Part shown: positions 52,105-61,578 of the stretch, one piece after another
Layout: the number at the start of each line of letters is the position of its first letter
Position numbering within the stretch: the stretch's first letter is position 1
Assembly (NCBI RefSeq): GCF_024170005.1
Contig: NZ_JALJXJ010000008.1
Location: 62,001-126,000, forward strand
Reading direction: 5' to 3'
DNA: 64,000 nt
Source: Azospirillum lipoferum
GTDB lineage: Bacteria > Pseudomonadota > Alphaproteobacteria > Azospirillales > Azospirillaceae
The notes under the pieces: generated by a model
The model's database searches: none
Seen by the model: the letters and a program-made list of their open reading frames with translations, nothing else
What the model was told of the DNA's origin: nothing
Made by a program: the position numbers and the translations under genes

Positions 52105-53142
52105 ATGTCGCAGACCGCCTCCAGCAACGATGTCCTCACCACCGATGTCGTCATCGTCGGCGCCGGCCCCGTCGGGCTGTTCGCCGTGTTCGAATGCGGC
52201 ATGCTGAAGATGCGCTGCCATGTGGTGGACGCGCTGGACATGGTCGGCGGCCAGTGCACGGCGCTCTACCCGGAAAAGCCGATCTACGACATTCCCGCCC
52301 ACCCCTCGATCGAGGCGGCCGACCTGATCGACCGGCTGGCGGAGCAGGCGGCCCCCTTCTCGCCCACCTACCATCTTGGCCAGCAGGTGGAAAAGCTGAC
52401 CCGCCAGGACAGCGGGCGCTGGCTGGTGGAGACCAGCATCGGCACGAAGATCGACACCCAGGCGGTCGTCATCGCCGCCGGCAGCGGCGCCTTCGGTCCC
52501 AACCGCCCGCCGCTCGACGGGCTGGAGGCCTATGAGGGCAAGTCCGTCTTCTACATGGTGCGCCGCCGCCAGGACTTCGCCGGCAAGAAGGTGGTGATCG
52601 CCGGTGGCGGCGACAGCGCGGTCGACTGGGCCATCTCCCTGGCCGACGTGGCGGAGCGAGTCTATGTCGTCCACCGCCGTCCGAAGTTCCGCGCGGCCCC
52701 CGAAAGCGTCGCCCGCATGGAAGCCCTGGTGCGCGAGGGCCGGATCGAGATGGTGGTGCCCTATCAGCTCTCCGGCCTGGACGGCGAGAACGGCCGGCTG
52801 AGCGCCGTGCGCGTCGCCACGCTGGACGGCGAGGAAAAGGCGCTGCCGGCTGACGCGCTGCTGGCCTTCTTCGGCCTGTCGATGAATCTCGGTCCCATCG
52901 CCGACTGGGGCCTGGATCTGGAGCGCAGCCACATCGCCGTCGCCCAGCCCGGCTGCGCCACCAACGTGCCGGGCGTCTTCGCCATCGGCGACATTGCCAC
53001 ATATCCCGGCAAGCTGAAGCTGATCCTCTGCGGCTTCGCCGAAGCAGCGCAGGCCGCCCACGCCATCCGCCCGCTGGTCTATCCCGGCGAGGCGCTGCAT
53101 TTCGAATATTCCACGTCCAAGGGCGTGCCCGGCGCGGCGTGA
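52105..53142 (+). CDS. Ferredoxin/flavodoxin-NADP reductase, thioredoxin-reductase type
   Basis: 345 residues from the ATG at 52105, with AAGGA at 52090-52094; an ATG at 52096 is too close to it. FAD binding is shown by VVIVGAGPVGLFAVFECGML and VPGVFAIGDIATYPGKLKLI, and NADPH binding by KVVIAGGGDSAVDWAISLAD. The Cys-x-x-Cys of true thioredoxin reductases is missing, which identifies the type 2 ferredoxin-NADP reductase. It passes electrons between NADPH and ferredoxin. It ends in front of a three-arm palindromic element. Confidence 0.92.
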   Translation: MSQTASSNDVLTTDVVIVGAGPVGLFAVFECGMLKMRCHVVDALDMVGGQCTALYPEKPIYDIPAHPSIEAADLIDRLAEQAAPFSPTYHLGQQVEKLTRQDSGRWLVETSIGTKIDTQAVVIAAGSGAFGPNRPPLDGLEAYEGKSVFYMVRRRQDFAGKKVVIAGGGDSAVDWAISLADVAERVYVVHRRPKFRAAPESVARMEALVREGRIEMVVPYQLSGLDGENGRLSAVRVATLDGEEKALPADALLAFFGLSMNLGPIADWGLDLERSHIAVAQPGCATNVPGVFAIGDIATYPGKLKLILCGFAEAAQAAHAIRPLVYPGEALHFEYSTSKGVPGAA

Positions 53143-53149
53143 ATGATTG

Positions 53150-53232
53150 CCCTCTCCCGCCTCTCGCACAAACGAAGTTTGTGCTGACGGCGTCAGGCGG
53201 ATCGAAGATCCGCCGAGAGTCCCGGGAGAGGG
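53150..53232. repeat. Cloverleaf-like palindromic element with three hairpins
   Basis: An outer stem CCCTCTCCCG (53150-53159) with CGGGAGAGGG (53223-53232) and an inner CTCTC/GAGAG (53161-53165, 53215-53219) enclose three hairpins: GCACAAAC-GAA-GTTTGTGC (53166-53184), TGAC-GGC-GTCA (53185-53195) and GGCGGATC-GAA-GATCCGCC (53196-53214). They abut with no spare base between them. It lies between convergent genes and might also end transcription. The identical GAA loops are notable. Confidence 0.9.
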
Positions 53233-53240
53233 AGGTAATT

Positions 53241-55517
53241 TCACCCCGCCCTTACCCCGTTCACCGGCGCGCGAACCGGCATGATGCAGCGGACATGGGC
53301 GCTGCGGTACACGCCGCCGCCGCCGGTTTCGTCCAGCTCCAGACGGCCGCCATGCAGTTCCACCACGTTGCGGGCCAGCGAGACGCCCAGCGCCGCCGCC
53401 CCCTGCGGGTCGGCGTCGGGCGGGGCGGCGCCGCTGACCGACAGGGTGATGCTGCCGTTCAGCCGCTCGCCGGCCAGACGGATGCGGCGGTCGGGCGGCG
53501 GGTTGCGGATGGCGCCCACCACCAGGGTGAACAGCGCCTGCTTCAGCCGCTTGCCGTCGCCCTCCATCTCGCCCAGCGCTTCCGGCGCCACCACCTCCAG
53601 CCGCAGACCCTCGCGTCGTGCCCAGTCGCGGGTCAGGCCCGCCACCGAGTCGAGCAGGTCGGGCAGGCTGATCGCGCCGCGGTCCAGCGTGGTGACGCCG
53701 GCCCCCAGGCTGGTCAGGTCGACCACGTCGTCGATCAGTTCCAGCAGGCGCTGGCCGGCCGACAGCATGCTGCGCACATACTCCATCTGCCGGGGGTTCA
53801 GTTCGCCGAAATACTGGTTCGCCAGCATCTCGGCGAAGCCGATGATGCCGTTCAGCGGTGTCCGCAGATGGTGCGAGACATTGGCGATGAACTCGCTCTT
53901 CAGCTGGTCGGCAGCCTCCAGCGCCGCGTTGGAGGCGCGCAGCGCCGTCTCCAGCCGGGCGCCGTCGGTGACGTCGAGATAGCTGTTCAGCACCGCCCCG
54001 TCCGGCAGCGGCAGGGTGGAGAATTCCACCACCGACCCGTCGCTGCGCTCCACCCGGCCGGAGCGGACGCTGCGTTCCAGCGTGGCGCCGATCAGCTCCT
54101 CCTTCAGCGCCTCCCAGGTGGCGGCCTCGCCCGGCGCCGCCTTGTCGGTGGACGCCATCTCCAGCAGCGGGCGCATGCGTTCGATGACGTCGGCGATGTG
54201 CGGTTCGCCATGCAGGTCGCAGTCCTCCAGATCCCAGATGCGGGCGAAGGCCGGGTTGGACAGCTTCAGCCGGCCGTCGCCGCCGAACACGGCGATGCCC
54301 TCCGCCAGATTGTCCAGCGTTTCCTGCTGCACCGCCATCAAGGTGTTGTAGGAGGATTCCAGCGCCAGCGTGTTGGTCACATCCTCCAGGATGGTGATCA
54401 GCCCGCCCTGCGGATGCGGGGCCGCCAGATGGCGCAGCGCGGTGCCGTCCGGCAGATGCAGCATCTCCTCCACCGGCTCGACCAGATGGGTGTAGCGGGT
54501 CAGCCGCTCGCGCTTGAAGGTCTGGTAGTCGGCATATTCCGGCAGACGGCGGCGTGCGCGCAGCTCCTCCAGCAGTTCGGCGTTGGTCGGTCCGCTGCGC
54601 AGCCACGCCTCGTCCAGGTCCCACAGCCGGGCATAGGCCTGGTTGAAGAAGGTCAGGCGGGTGTCGGGGCCGAAGATGGCGATGGCGGTGCCCAGCCGTT
54701 CCAGCACCTCCGCATGGGCGGTCAGGTGGCGGTCCAACTCGCCGCGCAGCTCCTCCAGCGGGGTGAGGTCGAGCGCGTAGCCGACCACCAGCGTGCCGCC
54801 GCCATCGGTCAGCGGCAGCGGCGCCTCCGTCACCTCCAGCAGGCGGCGTTCGGTGCCGATCACCACGGGGGCGCGGTCGGACTGGGCGAAACCGCCGGCG
54901 CGCGCCCGTTCGGCCAGCGCCCGGCCGGTGGCGGTCAGTTCCCGCCCCTCGGCCACCACCGTGTCGGGATCGCCGTCGACCGCGCGGGCATAGGCGCGGT
55001 TGCACCAGGACAGCCGTAACGAGCGGTCGCGCATCCACACCGGCACCGGCAGCGCGTCGGCCATCGCCTGCAACTCGGCAAGGCGGGAGCGCGTGGCTCC
55101 GGCCGCCTGCTCCTGGCGCCGGCTGGCGTCCTGTGCTGCGTCGCTGGCGGCGGTCACATCCTCGATCCATACCACGTCGCACCGGGTGTCGCCCGCCCGT
55201 CCGCGCCGGCCGGTCAGAACCAGCCGTCGCCCGTCGGGCGCCACCGCCTCGCAGCGGAAGGACTCGCCGTCGCGGCGCAGGCGGGTCAGGGCAGGGCGGA
55301 GGTCGGGTGCCGTCAAGGTATCGGCCATGGCATCGGCGGCGGCGACGCCCAGCAGGGCCGCCGCCTCGTCCGACAGAATGCCCTCGCCCTGGTCGGTCCA
55401 GGCGCACCAGGGCTGGGGGGCTGCGGCCAGCATCGCCCGCCAACGGTCACGGTCTGCGGCGTGATCGGCTTGGCGCCGGGGTTCCTTGTTCCAAAAGAAG
55501 CCAGCGAGACCGACCAC
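53241..55517 (-). CDS. PAS-domain sensor histidine kinase with degenerate ATP-binding domain
   Basis: 758 residues from a GTG at 55517 with GGGGGTGA upstream; an ATG at 55433 is the alternative. There is no convincing membrane segment. Several PAS units are visible (ALPVPVWMRDRSLRLSWCNR; GTAIAIFGPDTRLTFFNQAY; LAEGIAVFGGDGRLKLSNPA). The HisKA motif (about residue 548) reads NVSHHLRTPLNGIIGFAEML: the phosphoacceptor His is kept but the usual Glu after it is His. In the HATPase domain the N-box reads LKQALFTLVVGAIRNPP, with its Asn lost, and no DxGxG box is seen. Kinase activity is therefore doubtful. It follows the hybrid kinase by 175 bases. Confidence 0.85.
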   Translation of the reverse strand: MVGLAGFFWNKEPRRQADHAADRDRWRAMLAAAPQPWCAWTDQGEGILSDEAAALLGVAAADAMADTLTAPDLRPALTRLRRDGESFRCEAVAPDGRRLVLTGRRGRAGDTRCDVVWIEDVTAASDAAQDASRRQEQAAGATRSRLAELQAMADALPVPVWMRDRSLRLSWCNRAYARAVDGDPDTVVAEGRELTATGRALAERARAGGFAQSDRAPVVIGTERRLLEVTEAPLPLTDGGGTLVVGYALDLTPLEELRGELDRHLTAHAEVLERLGTAIAIFGPDTRLTFFNQAYARLWDLDEAWLRSGPTNAELLEELRARRRLPEYADYQTFKRERLTRYTHLVEPVEEMLHLPDGTALRHLAAPHPQGGLITILEDVTNTLALESSYNTLMAVQQETLDNLAEGIAVFGGDGRLKLSNPAFARIWDLEDCDLHGEPHIADVIERMRPLLEMASTDKAAPGEAATWEALKEELIGATLERSVRSGRVERSDGSVVEFSTLPLPDGAVLNSYLDVTDGARLETALRASNAALEAADQLKSEFIANVSHHLRTPLNGIIGFAEMLANQYFGELNPRQMEYVRSMLSAGQRLLELIDDVVDLTSLGAGVTTLDRGAISLPDLLDSVAGLTRDWARREGLRLEVVAPEALGEMEGDGKRLKQALFTLVVGAIRNPPPDRRIRLAGERLNGSITLSVSGAAPPDADPQGAAALGVSLARNVVELHGGRLELDETGGGGVYRSAHVRCIMPVRAPVNGVRAG

Positions 55518-55692
55518 GCTCTTCACCCCCGGGACTGCCGGCGCTTGGTGACTGCCCGGCTGAATCTGTCGAAATGAAACAAGATGCGCAGAGTAGTTCA
55601 GCCCTTTCCCACCGACAAGCGAACACCCGTCCGCCTTGCGCCTTTTCGGGTTGCCGTTCGCGTCCAGGTAGATTTCGCTCCGACACGTCCGG

Positions 55693-58600
55693 TTACGCCA
55701 TGGTCTCTTCCGGGCTGGGCACCGTCTCTTTCGTGTGACGCTGGGCGTAAATCGCCTTTTCGACCTCCGGGAAGGCCGCGGCCATCGCTTGGGCATGGCG
55801 GGAGATGTCCGCGTCGCGCCCCTCGACGATGGCGCGTTCCAGCGCGGTACAGGTGGCGGCCAGCGCCTTCGCCCCCGCCGTCCGCGCCGCCCCGGCGGCC
55901 GAATGGGCGGCGGCCCGCGCCTCCTCCCGGTCGCCGTCATCGAGCGCCTGCCGCACCCGCTCCAGTGTCGGACGCGTCGTCTCGATGAAGAAGTCCAGCA
56001 TGTCGAGTGTCCCGTCGTCCAGGCCGGCCCCCTCCATGCCGCCAAAGGTCTCGCGCACATGCCCGAGGTCGAGAACCGGAAGCGCCTCCCCCGCCACGGC
56101 CGGGGCGGGTCCGGGCGCCTCCGGCTCGGGTCCGGGCGCCTCCGGCTGGGGACGGGCCTCCAGCCAGCGGGCCAGCACCTGGGAAAGCTGAGCCAGCGTC
56201 ACCGGCTTGGCGAGGTAATCGTCCATGCCGGCGGCCAGACAGCGCTCCATCTCGCCGGACAGGGCGTTGGCGGTCATCGCGACGATGGGGGTGCGCCGCT
56301 GGCCCTCCCGTTCTTCCGTCCGGATGCGGCGGGCCAGTTCATAGCCATCCATCACCGGCATGTGGCAGTCGGTGATGATCAGCCGGTGCCGGCTGCCGCG
56401 CCATGCCGCCAGTGCCTGCTCGCCATCGGCCGCCAGTTCCGCCGCATAGCCCAGCCGGCGCAGCTGGCGCAGCACGACCTGCTGGTTGGTCGGATGGTCC
56501 TCCGCCACCAGGATGGGGCCATGGTCCGCGGAAACCGCCGGCCCGTCCGCGACAGCATCGGCACTGGGCCGGGGTGACGGCGGGCAGGCTGGTTCCGCAA
56601 TGGCGGCATCCGGTGCGGTGCGGCCGGTCAAAATGGCGGCGGCGCGGATCAGGGCGGCGCGGTGGACCGGCTGCACCAGCCCCGCCACCGCCCCCCCCAT
56701 TACCCCCGAGATGGTGTGGGGAGAGGCGACCGCCGTCCCGCCCATGGCGCCCGTCGCACGTCCGTCGCTCAGCAGAAGCTGCGGCAGGCCGGGTGCGCAG
56801 GCGCAGGCCAGCGGTTCCAGCCGGCCGGTCAGCGTCGTGGTGGTCACCAGCAGCCCGAAGCCGCCGCGTTCCAGCTTGGACGCCGCATCGGCCACGGTTG
56901 AGGAGGTCGTCACGGTTGCTCCGCCCTGCTCCAGGTAGCAGGCCAGCACGGCGCGCTGCACCTCGTCCTCGTCGGTGACCAGCACGGACAGGCCGGCCAG
57001 CGGCGCCGGGTCGGCCGGGATGCTCACCGGCAAGTTCAGGGGCAAGTTCAGGGGCAAGTTCAAGGGCAGGGACCCGGCCGCGCGCGGCAGCTCCACCGTG
57101 AACCAGAAGGTCGATCCCTGGCCGGGCACCGAGTCGACGCCGATCCGCCCGCCCATCCGCTCGATCAGCCGGGTGCAGATCGCCAGCCCCAGCCCGGTGC
57201 CGCCGAAGCGGCGGGTGGTGGAGCTGTCGGCCTGGCTGAAGGGCTGGAACAGCCGGGCCTGTCCCTCCGGCCCGATGCCGATGCCGCTGTCCTCCACCGC
57301 CACATGCAGGCGGACATGGTCCGGCCGAACCGGGTTGGATTTGGTGGGCTCGGCGGTGCCGACGCGCAGCACCACCCGGCCGTGGTCGGTGAATTTGATG
57401 GCGTTGCCGGTCAGGTTGAACAGGATCTGGCGCAGCCGGCCGGAGTCGCCGCGCAGCCGCTCCGGCACCGACCGGTCGATGGCGCAGATCAGCGCCAGAC
57501 CCTTCTGGTGCGCCCGGGGCGCCAGCAGGTCGGCCACCCCCTCCACCAGATCGGCCGGGCGCAGGTCGAGATCCTCCAGATCCAGCTTTCCCGCCTCGAT
57601 CTTCGACAGATCCAGGATGTCGTCGATGATCCGCAACAGGGCGGCCCCGCTGTCGCGCATGGTGGAGACCAGCGTGCGCTGCTCCTCGTCCAGCGGGGTC
57701 AGCGCCATCAGTTCCAGCATGCCCAGCACGCCGTTCATCGGCGTGCGGATCTCGTGGCTCATCGTCGCCAGGAATTCCGCCTTCGACCGGGCGGCGATCT
57801 CCGCCTGCTCCTTGGCGTTGCGCAGTGCCTCCTCCGCCTGCTTGCGCGCGGTGATGTCGGTGCTCCAGGCCAGCACCGCCGGCTCGCCCTCGAAGCTGGT
57901 GCGCTGAAGGGTCTGCAAGGCCCAGACCCGGCTGCCGTCGGGACGGTCGACCGCCACCTCGGCGTCGCGCACCAGCACGCCGCCGCTCTCCGTATCCCAG
58001 TTCTGGCCGGCTCCGCCCCGGCTGATGCTGGCGCCGGGCAGGGCCAACGCATGGCGGCTGCCGACGAAATCGTCCAGCGGCCGGCCGGCCAGCTCGGCGG
58101 CGCGGGCGTTGGCGAAGGCGACGGTGCCGTCGGCACGGCCGATCGAGACGCCGACCGGGCTCTGTTCCAGGATGGTGCGCAGCCGCCGCTCGCCGTCGGC
58201 CAGCGCGCTTTCGCGGGCCCGGATGGTGGTGACGAAATAGGACAGCGCCCGCGCCATCTCGCCGATCTCGTCCCGGCTGCCGGCCGAACTGGTGGCGGGC
58301 AGGTCCAGATCGGGCATCGGGCCTGCCATTCCTGCCGCCTCGGCCGTCTGCACCGCCTGCATGGCGCTGCGCAGCCGGCGCAGCCGCGCCACCACGTTGC
58401 GGTGGATGTAGATGAAGATGGCTGCGGCCCCCAGGATCGACAGCACGGCCATGGCGATCACGGCCCGTTCGCCGTCGCGGATCACCCGCTCGAACTCGCC
58501 GGACCGCTGGGCGACGTCCTGTTCCACCGCCAGGAAATAGTCGGAGACGATGCCGACCAGCTGGTCCGAGACCGCCTGGTTGCGTGCGGCCGACCGCTTG

Positions 58601-59520
58601 ATCGCCCGTTGCAGCGACAGCTCCGCCTCGCGCAGGGCGAACAGGGGGGAGCGGCCGAACGCCTGCTCCACCAGCTCGCGCTGCAACGGCTCCAGCCGGG
58701 CGGCCTGTTCGGCCGGCAGCAGGGCCAGCGCCTCCGCGGCATTGTCCAGCGCGGTGCGGGTGTCGGCCTGGAAGCGGTCCAGCTGGCTGTCGCGGTCGGC
58801 CCGCAGTGCTGCCAGCAGCGTGGTCGCCGCCCCGGTCAGCTCGCGGCGCCAGCGCTCCAGCGCCTCGCGGCTGCGCTCCGACGCCTCGGCGTCAGGCAGG
58901 CCGGCCCGCAGTTCCATGTGCCAGGGGCCTTCGGCCTCCTGCGACCCGGCGGCTCCCAGCCGTCCGGTCAGGGTGGCCAGAGCCTGGGCGCGGGCACTGG
59001 TCTCGGCCGTCAGGGCCAGCTGCTGGCGAACCTGCGCGTTCAGGGTCAGCAGCGTGCCGACCAGCTCGTTCTTGCGGCGGTCCAGCTCGCCCAAGTCGGC
59101 ACGGCTGCTTTCGGCACGGCTGCTGTCTCCCCTGCCGCCGGCCTGATCGGCAAAGCGCACGCCGCCGCCATGGGCGATCAGCCGGGCCATCAGCTGTTCC
59201 AGCCGGACGATCTGGTCGCCCATCCGCGCCATCACCGCTTCGCGCGCGGTCTGGTCCTGGGCGGCGACCAGGGCGGGGGCGATGGCGGCGACGGCGCCGC
59301 TCTGCTGCACCAGCTGGGCGGCGGCCACCAATCCCGGCACCTTGGCGGTGGCGATCTGTTCGTAACCCTCGTGGAAGCGGGAGAACAGCGAGACGGCGAC
59401 GACGCTGGTCGCCGCGGCCAGCCCGCCGATCACCGTCAACCCCGCCAGGATGCGGAACGCCACGCTCCGCCCCAGGGGCCGCCCCAAGGTCCGCCCCAGG
59501 ATCAGCCGGGGACTCCGCAT
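55693..59520 (-). CDS. Hybrid sensor histidine kinase with two receiver domains and HPt
   Basis: 1275 residues from the ATG at 59520. TM1 (about 22-46) and TM2 (about 353-376) flank a large periplasmic region rich in helices; a HAMP-like linker and a PAS domain (about 440-560) follow. HisKA has MSHEIRTPMNGVLGMLELM (about 588), and HATPase has FNLTGNAIKFTDHG, DSGIGIG and FGGTGLGLAI. The first receiver (about 840-960) lacks the phosphoacceptor Asp (LLVTTTTLTG). The second has ILVAEDHPTNQQVV and ITDCHMPVMDGYE. The HPt at the end has AAAHSAAGAARTAGA. A tandem repeat LPLNLPLNLPLN precedes the first receiver. Confidence 0.92.
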   Translation of the reverse strand: MRSPRLILGRTLGRPLGRSVAFRILAGLTVIGGLAAATSVVAVSLFSRFHEGYEQIATAKVPGLVAAAQLVQQSGAVAAIAPALVAAQDQTAREAVMARMGDQIVRLEQLMARLIAHGGGVRFADQAGGRGDSSRAESSRADLGELDRRKNELVGTLLTLNAQVRQQLALTAETSARAQALATLTGRLGAAGSQEAEGPWHMELRAGLPDAEASERSREALERWRRELTGAATTLLAALRADRDSQLDRFQADTRTALDNAAEALALLPAEQAARLEPLQRELVEQAFGRSPLFALREAELSLQRAIKRSAARNQAVSDQLVGIVSDYFLAVEQDVAQRSGEFERVIRDGERAVIAMAVLSILGAAAIFIYIHRNVVARLRRLRSAMQAVQTAEAAGMAGPMPDLDLPATSSAGSRDEIGEMARALSYFVTTIRARESALADGERRLRTILEQSPVGVSIGRADGTVAFANARAAELAGRPLDDFVGSRHALALPGASISRGGAGQNWDTESGGVLVRDAEVAVDRPDGSRVWALQTLQRTSFEGEPAVLAWSTDITARKQAEEALRNAKEQAEIAARSKAEFLATMSHEIRTPMNGVLGMLELMALTPLDEEQRTLVSTMRDSGAALLRIIDDILDLSKIEAGKLDLEDLDLRPADLVEGVADLLAPRAHQKGLALICAIDRSVPERLRGDSGRLRQILFNLTGNAIKFTDHGRVVLRVGTAEPTKSNPVRPDHVRLHVAVEDSGIGIGPEGQARLFQPFSQADSSTTRRFGGTGLGLAICTRLIERMGGRIGVDSVPGQGSTFWFTVELPRAAGSLPLNLPLNLPLNLPVSIPADPAPLAGLSVLVTDEDEVQRAVLACYLEQGGATVTTSSTVADAASKLERGGFGLLVTTTTLTGRLEPLACACAPGLPQLLLSDGRATGAMGGTAVASPHTISGVMGGAVAGLVQPVHRAALIRAAAILTGRTAPDAAIAEPACPPSPRPSADAVADGPAVSADHGPILVAEDHPTNQQVVLRQLRRLGYAAELAADGEQALAAWRGSRHRLIITDCHMPVMDGYELARRIRTEEREGQRRTPIVAMTANALSGEMERCLAAGMDDYLAKPVTLAQLSQVLARWLEARPQPEAPGPEPEAPGPAPAVAGEALPVLDLGHVRETFGGMEGAGLDDGTLDMLDFFIETTRPTLERVRQALDDGDREEARAAAHSAAGAARTAGAKALAATCTALERAIVEGRDADISRHAQAMAAAFPEVEKAIYAQRHTKETVPSPEETMA
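56107..56148 (-). repeat. 21-base tandem repeat in the hybrid kinase gene
   Basis: Two copies of a 21-base GC-rich unit (56107-56127, 56128-56148) differ by a base and encode the Glu/Pro/Gly linker PEPEAPGPEPEAPGPAP between the second receiver and the HPt domain. The repeat keeps the frame. Confidence 0.85.
57029..57064 (-). repeat. 12-base tandem repeat in the hybrid kinase gene
   Basis: GGCAAGTTCAGG occurs as two exact copies and a third with one change (57029-57040, 57041-57052, 57053-57064). It is in frame and encodes LPLN units in the linker before the degenerate receiver. Confidence 0.93.
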
Positions 59521-59617
59521 GCCCACCCCCTAACCGCTGCCGTTCCCACTCCTATCGGCGTGGCGATCATGCCATAGAAAGCGGGGCAGGGGTGGGGCGA
59601 AGTCGAGCCCCGTTTTT

Positions 59618-60073
59618 TCAGGCCAGGCCGGTGGAGCCGAAGCCGCCGGAGCCGCGTGCGGTCTCGTCCAGCGAGGCGACCTCGACCAGCGCCGCCTGCG
59701 GCGCCTCGACGATCACCGCCTGGGCGATGCGGTCGCCGCGGGCGATGGTGAAGGGCTCCTCGCCCAGATTGATCAGGCAGACGCCGACCGGCCCGCGGTA
59801 ATCGCAATCGATCGTGCCCGGCGTGTTCAGCACGGTGACGCCGTTCTTCACCGCCAGCCCGGAGCGCGGCCGGATCTGCATCTCCCACCCCACCGGCAAC
59901 CCGACGGCGAAGCCGGTCGGGACCAGCACCCGCTTGCCGGGATCCAGCATGACGGGGGCATCCGCCGGCACTGCCGCGCGCAGGTCGAACCCGGCGGCGC
60001 CGCTGGTGGCGTAGGCGGGCAGGGGCAGGTCGTCGTTGCCGGGCAGGCGGAGGAAGGCGACGGTGGGGGACAT
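59618..60073 (-). CDS. dut: dUTP diphosphatase
   Basis: 151 residues with all five dUTPase motifs: [44 protein letters not shown] and [10 protein letters not shown] at the C-terminus. It hydrolyses dUTP to dUMP, which limits uracil in DNA and supplies thymidylate synthesis. It lies 47 bases after coaBC on the same strand, the common dfp-dut pairing. Confidence 0.97.
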   Translation of the reverse strand: MSPTVAFLRLPGNDDLPLPAYATSGAAGFDLRAAVPADAPVMLDPGKRVLVPTGFAVGLPVGWEMQIRPRSGLAVKNGVTVLNTPGTIDCDYRGPVGVCLINLGEEPFTIARGDRIAQAVIVEAPQAALVEVASLDETARGSGGFGSTGLA

Positions 60074-60120
60074 GAGCGGTTCCTGTGTTCGAATGGCTGA
60101 AGCAGGAGGGCGGGTAGACG

Positions 60121-61356
60121 CTACTTCGCCTTCAAATTCGCGTTGAAATGCTCCGCCACCGCTTCGGCCAGCCGGGCGGCGACGGCGTCCTTGGCCATGG
60201 TCGGCCAGGACTCCACGCCGTCGGCGCGGATCAGGTGGACGGTGTTGTCGCTGCCGCCGAAGGTGCCAGTGCCGGGCGAGACGTCGTTGGCGACGATCCA
60301 GTCGCAGCCCTTGCGGGCGCGCTTGGCGGTGGCATAGGCCAGCACGTCGCCGGTCTCCGCCGCGAAGCCGACCACCAGCGCCGGGCGGCGCTCGCCGGGG
60401 CGGGACAGGGTGGCGAGGATGTCGGGGTTCTCGGTCAGCGTCAGGGCCGGCGGGCCGCCGCCGTCCTTCTTCAGCTTGCGGTCGCCGGCCCCCTCGACGC
60501 GCCAGTCCGCCACCGCAGCGGCGCAGACGGCGATGTCGGCGGGCAGCGCCGCCTCGCAGGCGGCCAGCATCTCCCGCGCCGTCTCGATATGAGCGACGGT
60601 GCAGCCGGCCGGGTCGGGCAGGCGGGTCGGGCCGCTGACCAGCGTCACCGCGGCCCCAAGCTTCGCCAGGGCCACGGCGATGGCGTGCCCCTGCTTGCCC
60701 GACGAACGGTTGGCGATGTAGCGCACCGGGTCGATCGGCTCGTGCGTCGGACCGCTGGTGACGATCGCCCGCCGCCCGGCCAGCGGCCGATATGCGGCCT
60801 CCGCGAAGAAGCCGGCGATGGCGTCGACGATCTCCATCGGCTCGGCCATGCGGCCGGGGCCGTACTCGTTGCAGGCCATCACCCCGTCATTGGGGCCGAT
60901 GCGCAGCAACCCGCGGCTTTCCAGCAGCGCCATGTTGGCCCGGGTCGCGGCGTTCTGCCACATGCGCACATTCATCGCCGGGGCGACCAGCACCGGCTTG
61001 TCGGTGGCCAGCAGCACGGTGGCGGCCAGATCGTCGGCCATGCCGGCGGCCATGCGCGCCAGCAAATTGGCGGTCGCCGGCGCCACCACCAGCAGGTCGG
61101 CCTCGCGCGACAGGCGGATGTGGCCCATCTCCGACTCGTCGGTCAGCGACCACAGGTCCTGGTAGACGGTATCCTCGGTCAGCGCCTGTACCGACAAAGG
61201 GGTGACGAAGCGGGCGCCCGCCTCGGTCAGCACCGCCCGCACCGTCACGCCGCGCTCGCGCAGGCGTCGGATCAGCTCCAGGCTCTTGTAGGCGGCGATG
61301 CCGCCGGCGATGACCAGCAGAACGCGCTTGCCGGCCAGAATGGCGTGATCGGCCAT
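60121..61356 (-). CDS. coaBC: Bifunctional phosphopantothenoylcysteine decarboxylase/synthase (CoaBC, Dfp)
   Basis: 411 residues. The flavoprotein N-terminal half has [19 protein letters not shown], then [18 protein letters not shown] (PAMNxxMW) and [11 protein letters not shown] with the active-site Cys. The CoaB half has [29 protein letters not shown] and KLKKDGG. It joins cysteine to 4'-phosphopantothenate and decarboxylates the product on the way to coenzyme A. The Gly usual in ACGEYGPGRM is Asn here. It is divergent from the sigma-54 regulator. Confidence 0.96.
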   Translation of the reverse strand: MADHAILAGKRVLLVIAGGIAAYKSLELIRRLRERGVTVRAVLTEAGARFVTPLSVQALTEDTVYQDLWSLTDESEMGHIRLSREADLLVVAPATANLLARMAAGMADDLAATVLLATDKPVLVAPAMNVRMWQNAATRANMALLESRGLLRIGPNDGVMACNEYGPGRMAEPMEIVDAIAGFFAEAAYRPLAGRRAIVTSGPTHEPIDPVRYIANRSSGKQGHAIAVALAKLGAAVTLVSGPTRLPDPAGCTVAHIETAREMLAACEAALPADIAVCAAAVADWRVEGAGDRKLKKDGGGPPALTLTENPDILATLSRPGERRPALVVGFAAETGDVLAYATAKRARKGCDWIVANDVSPGTGTFGGSDNTVHLIRADGVESWPTMAKDAVAARLAEAVAEHFNANLKAK

Positions 61357-61578
61357 GCGAACCCCCTCTTCCAGACGCCGCTTGCGGACGCCCTGATGTC
61401 CGCTGCTGATAGTTCATCGCGCCGTCCCCGGCAAGCGGCGGGGCGGTGGCGGATTTGGTCCGGCGCCGATTTCGGTGTGTTCGTGGCCGCGCGCATGCGC
61501 GTAAAGGTGGGATTTTCGGAATTATCTGTTAGACAATAGGAGCTGTTCCGTCCCCACCGTTCGCGTGTCACCCACAGC

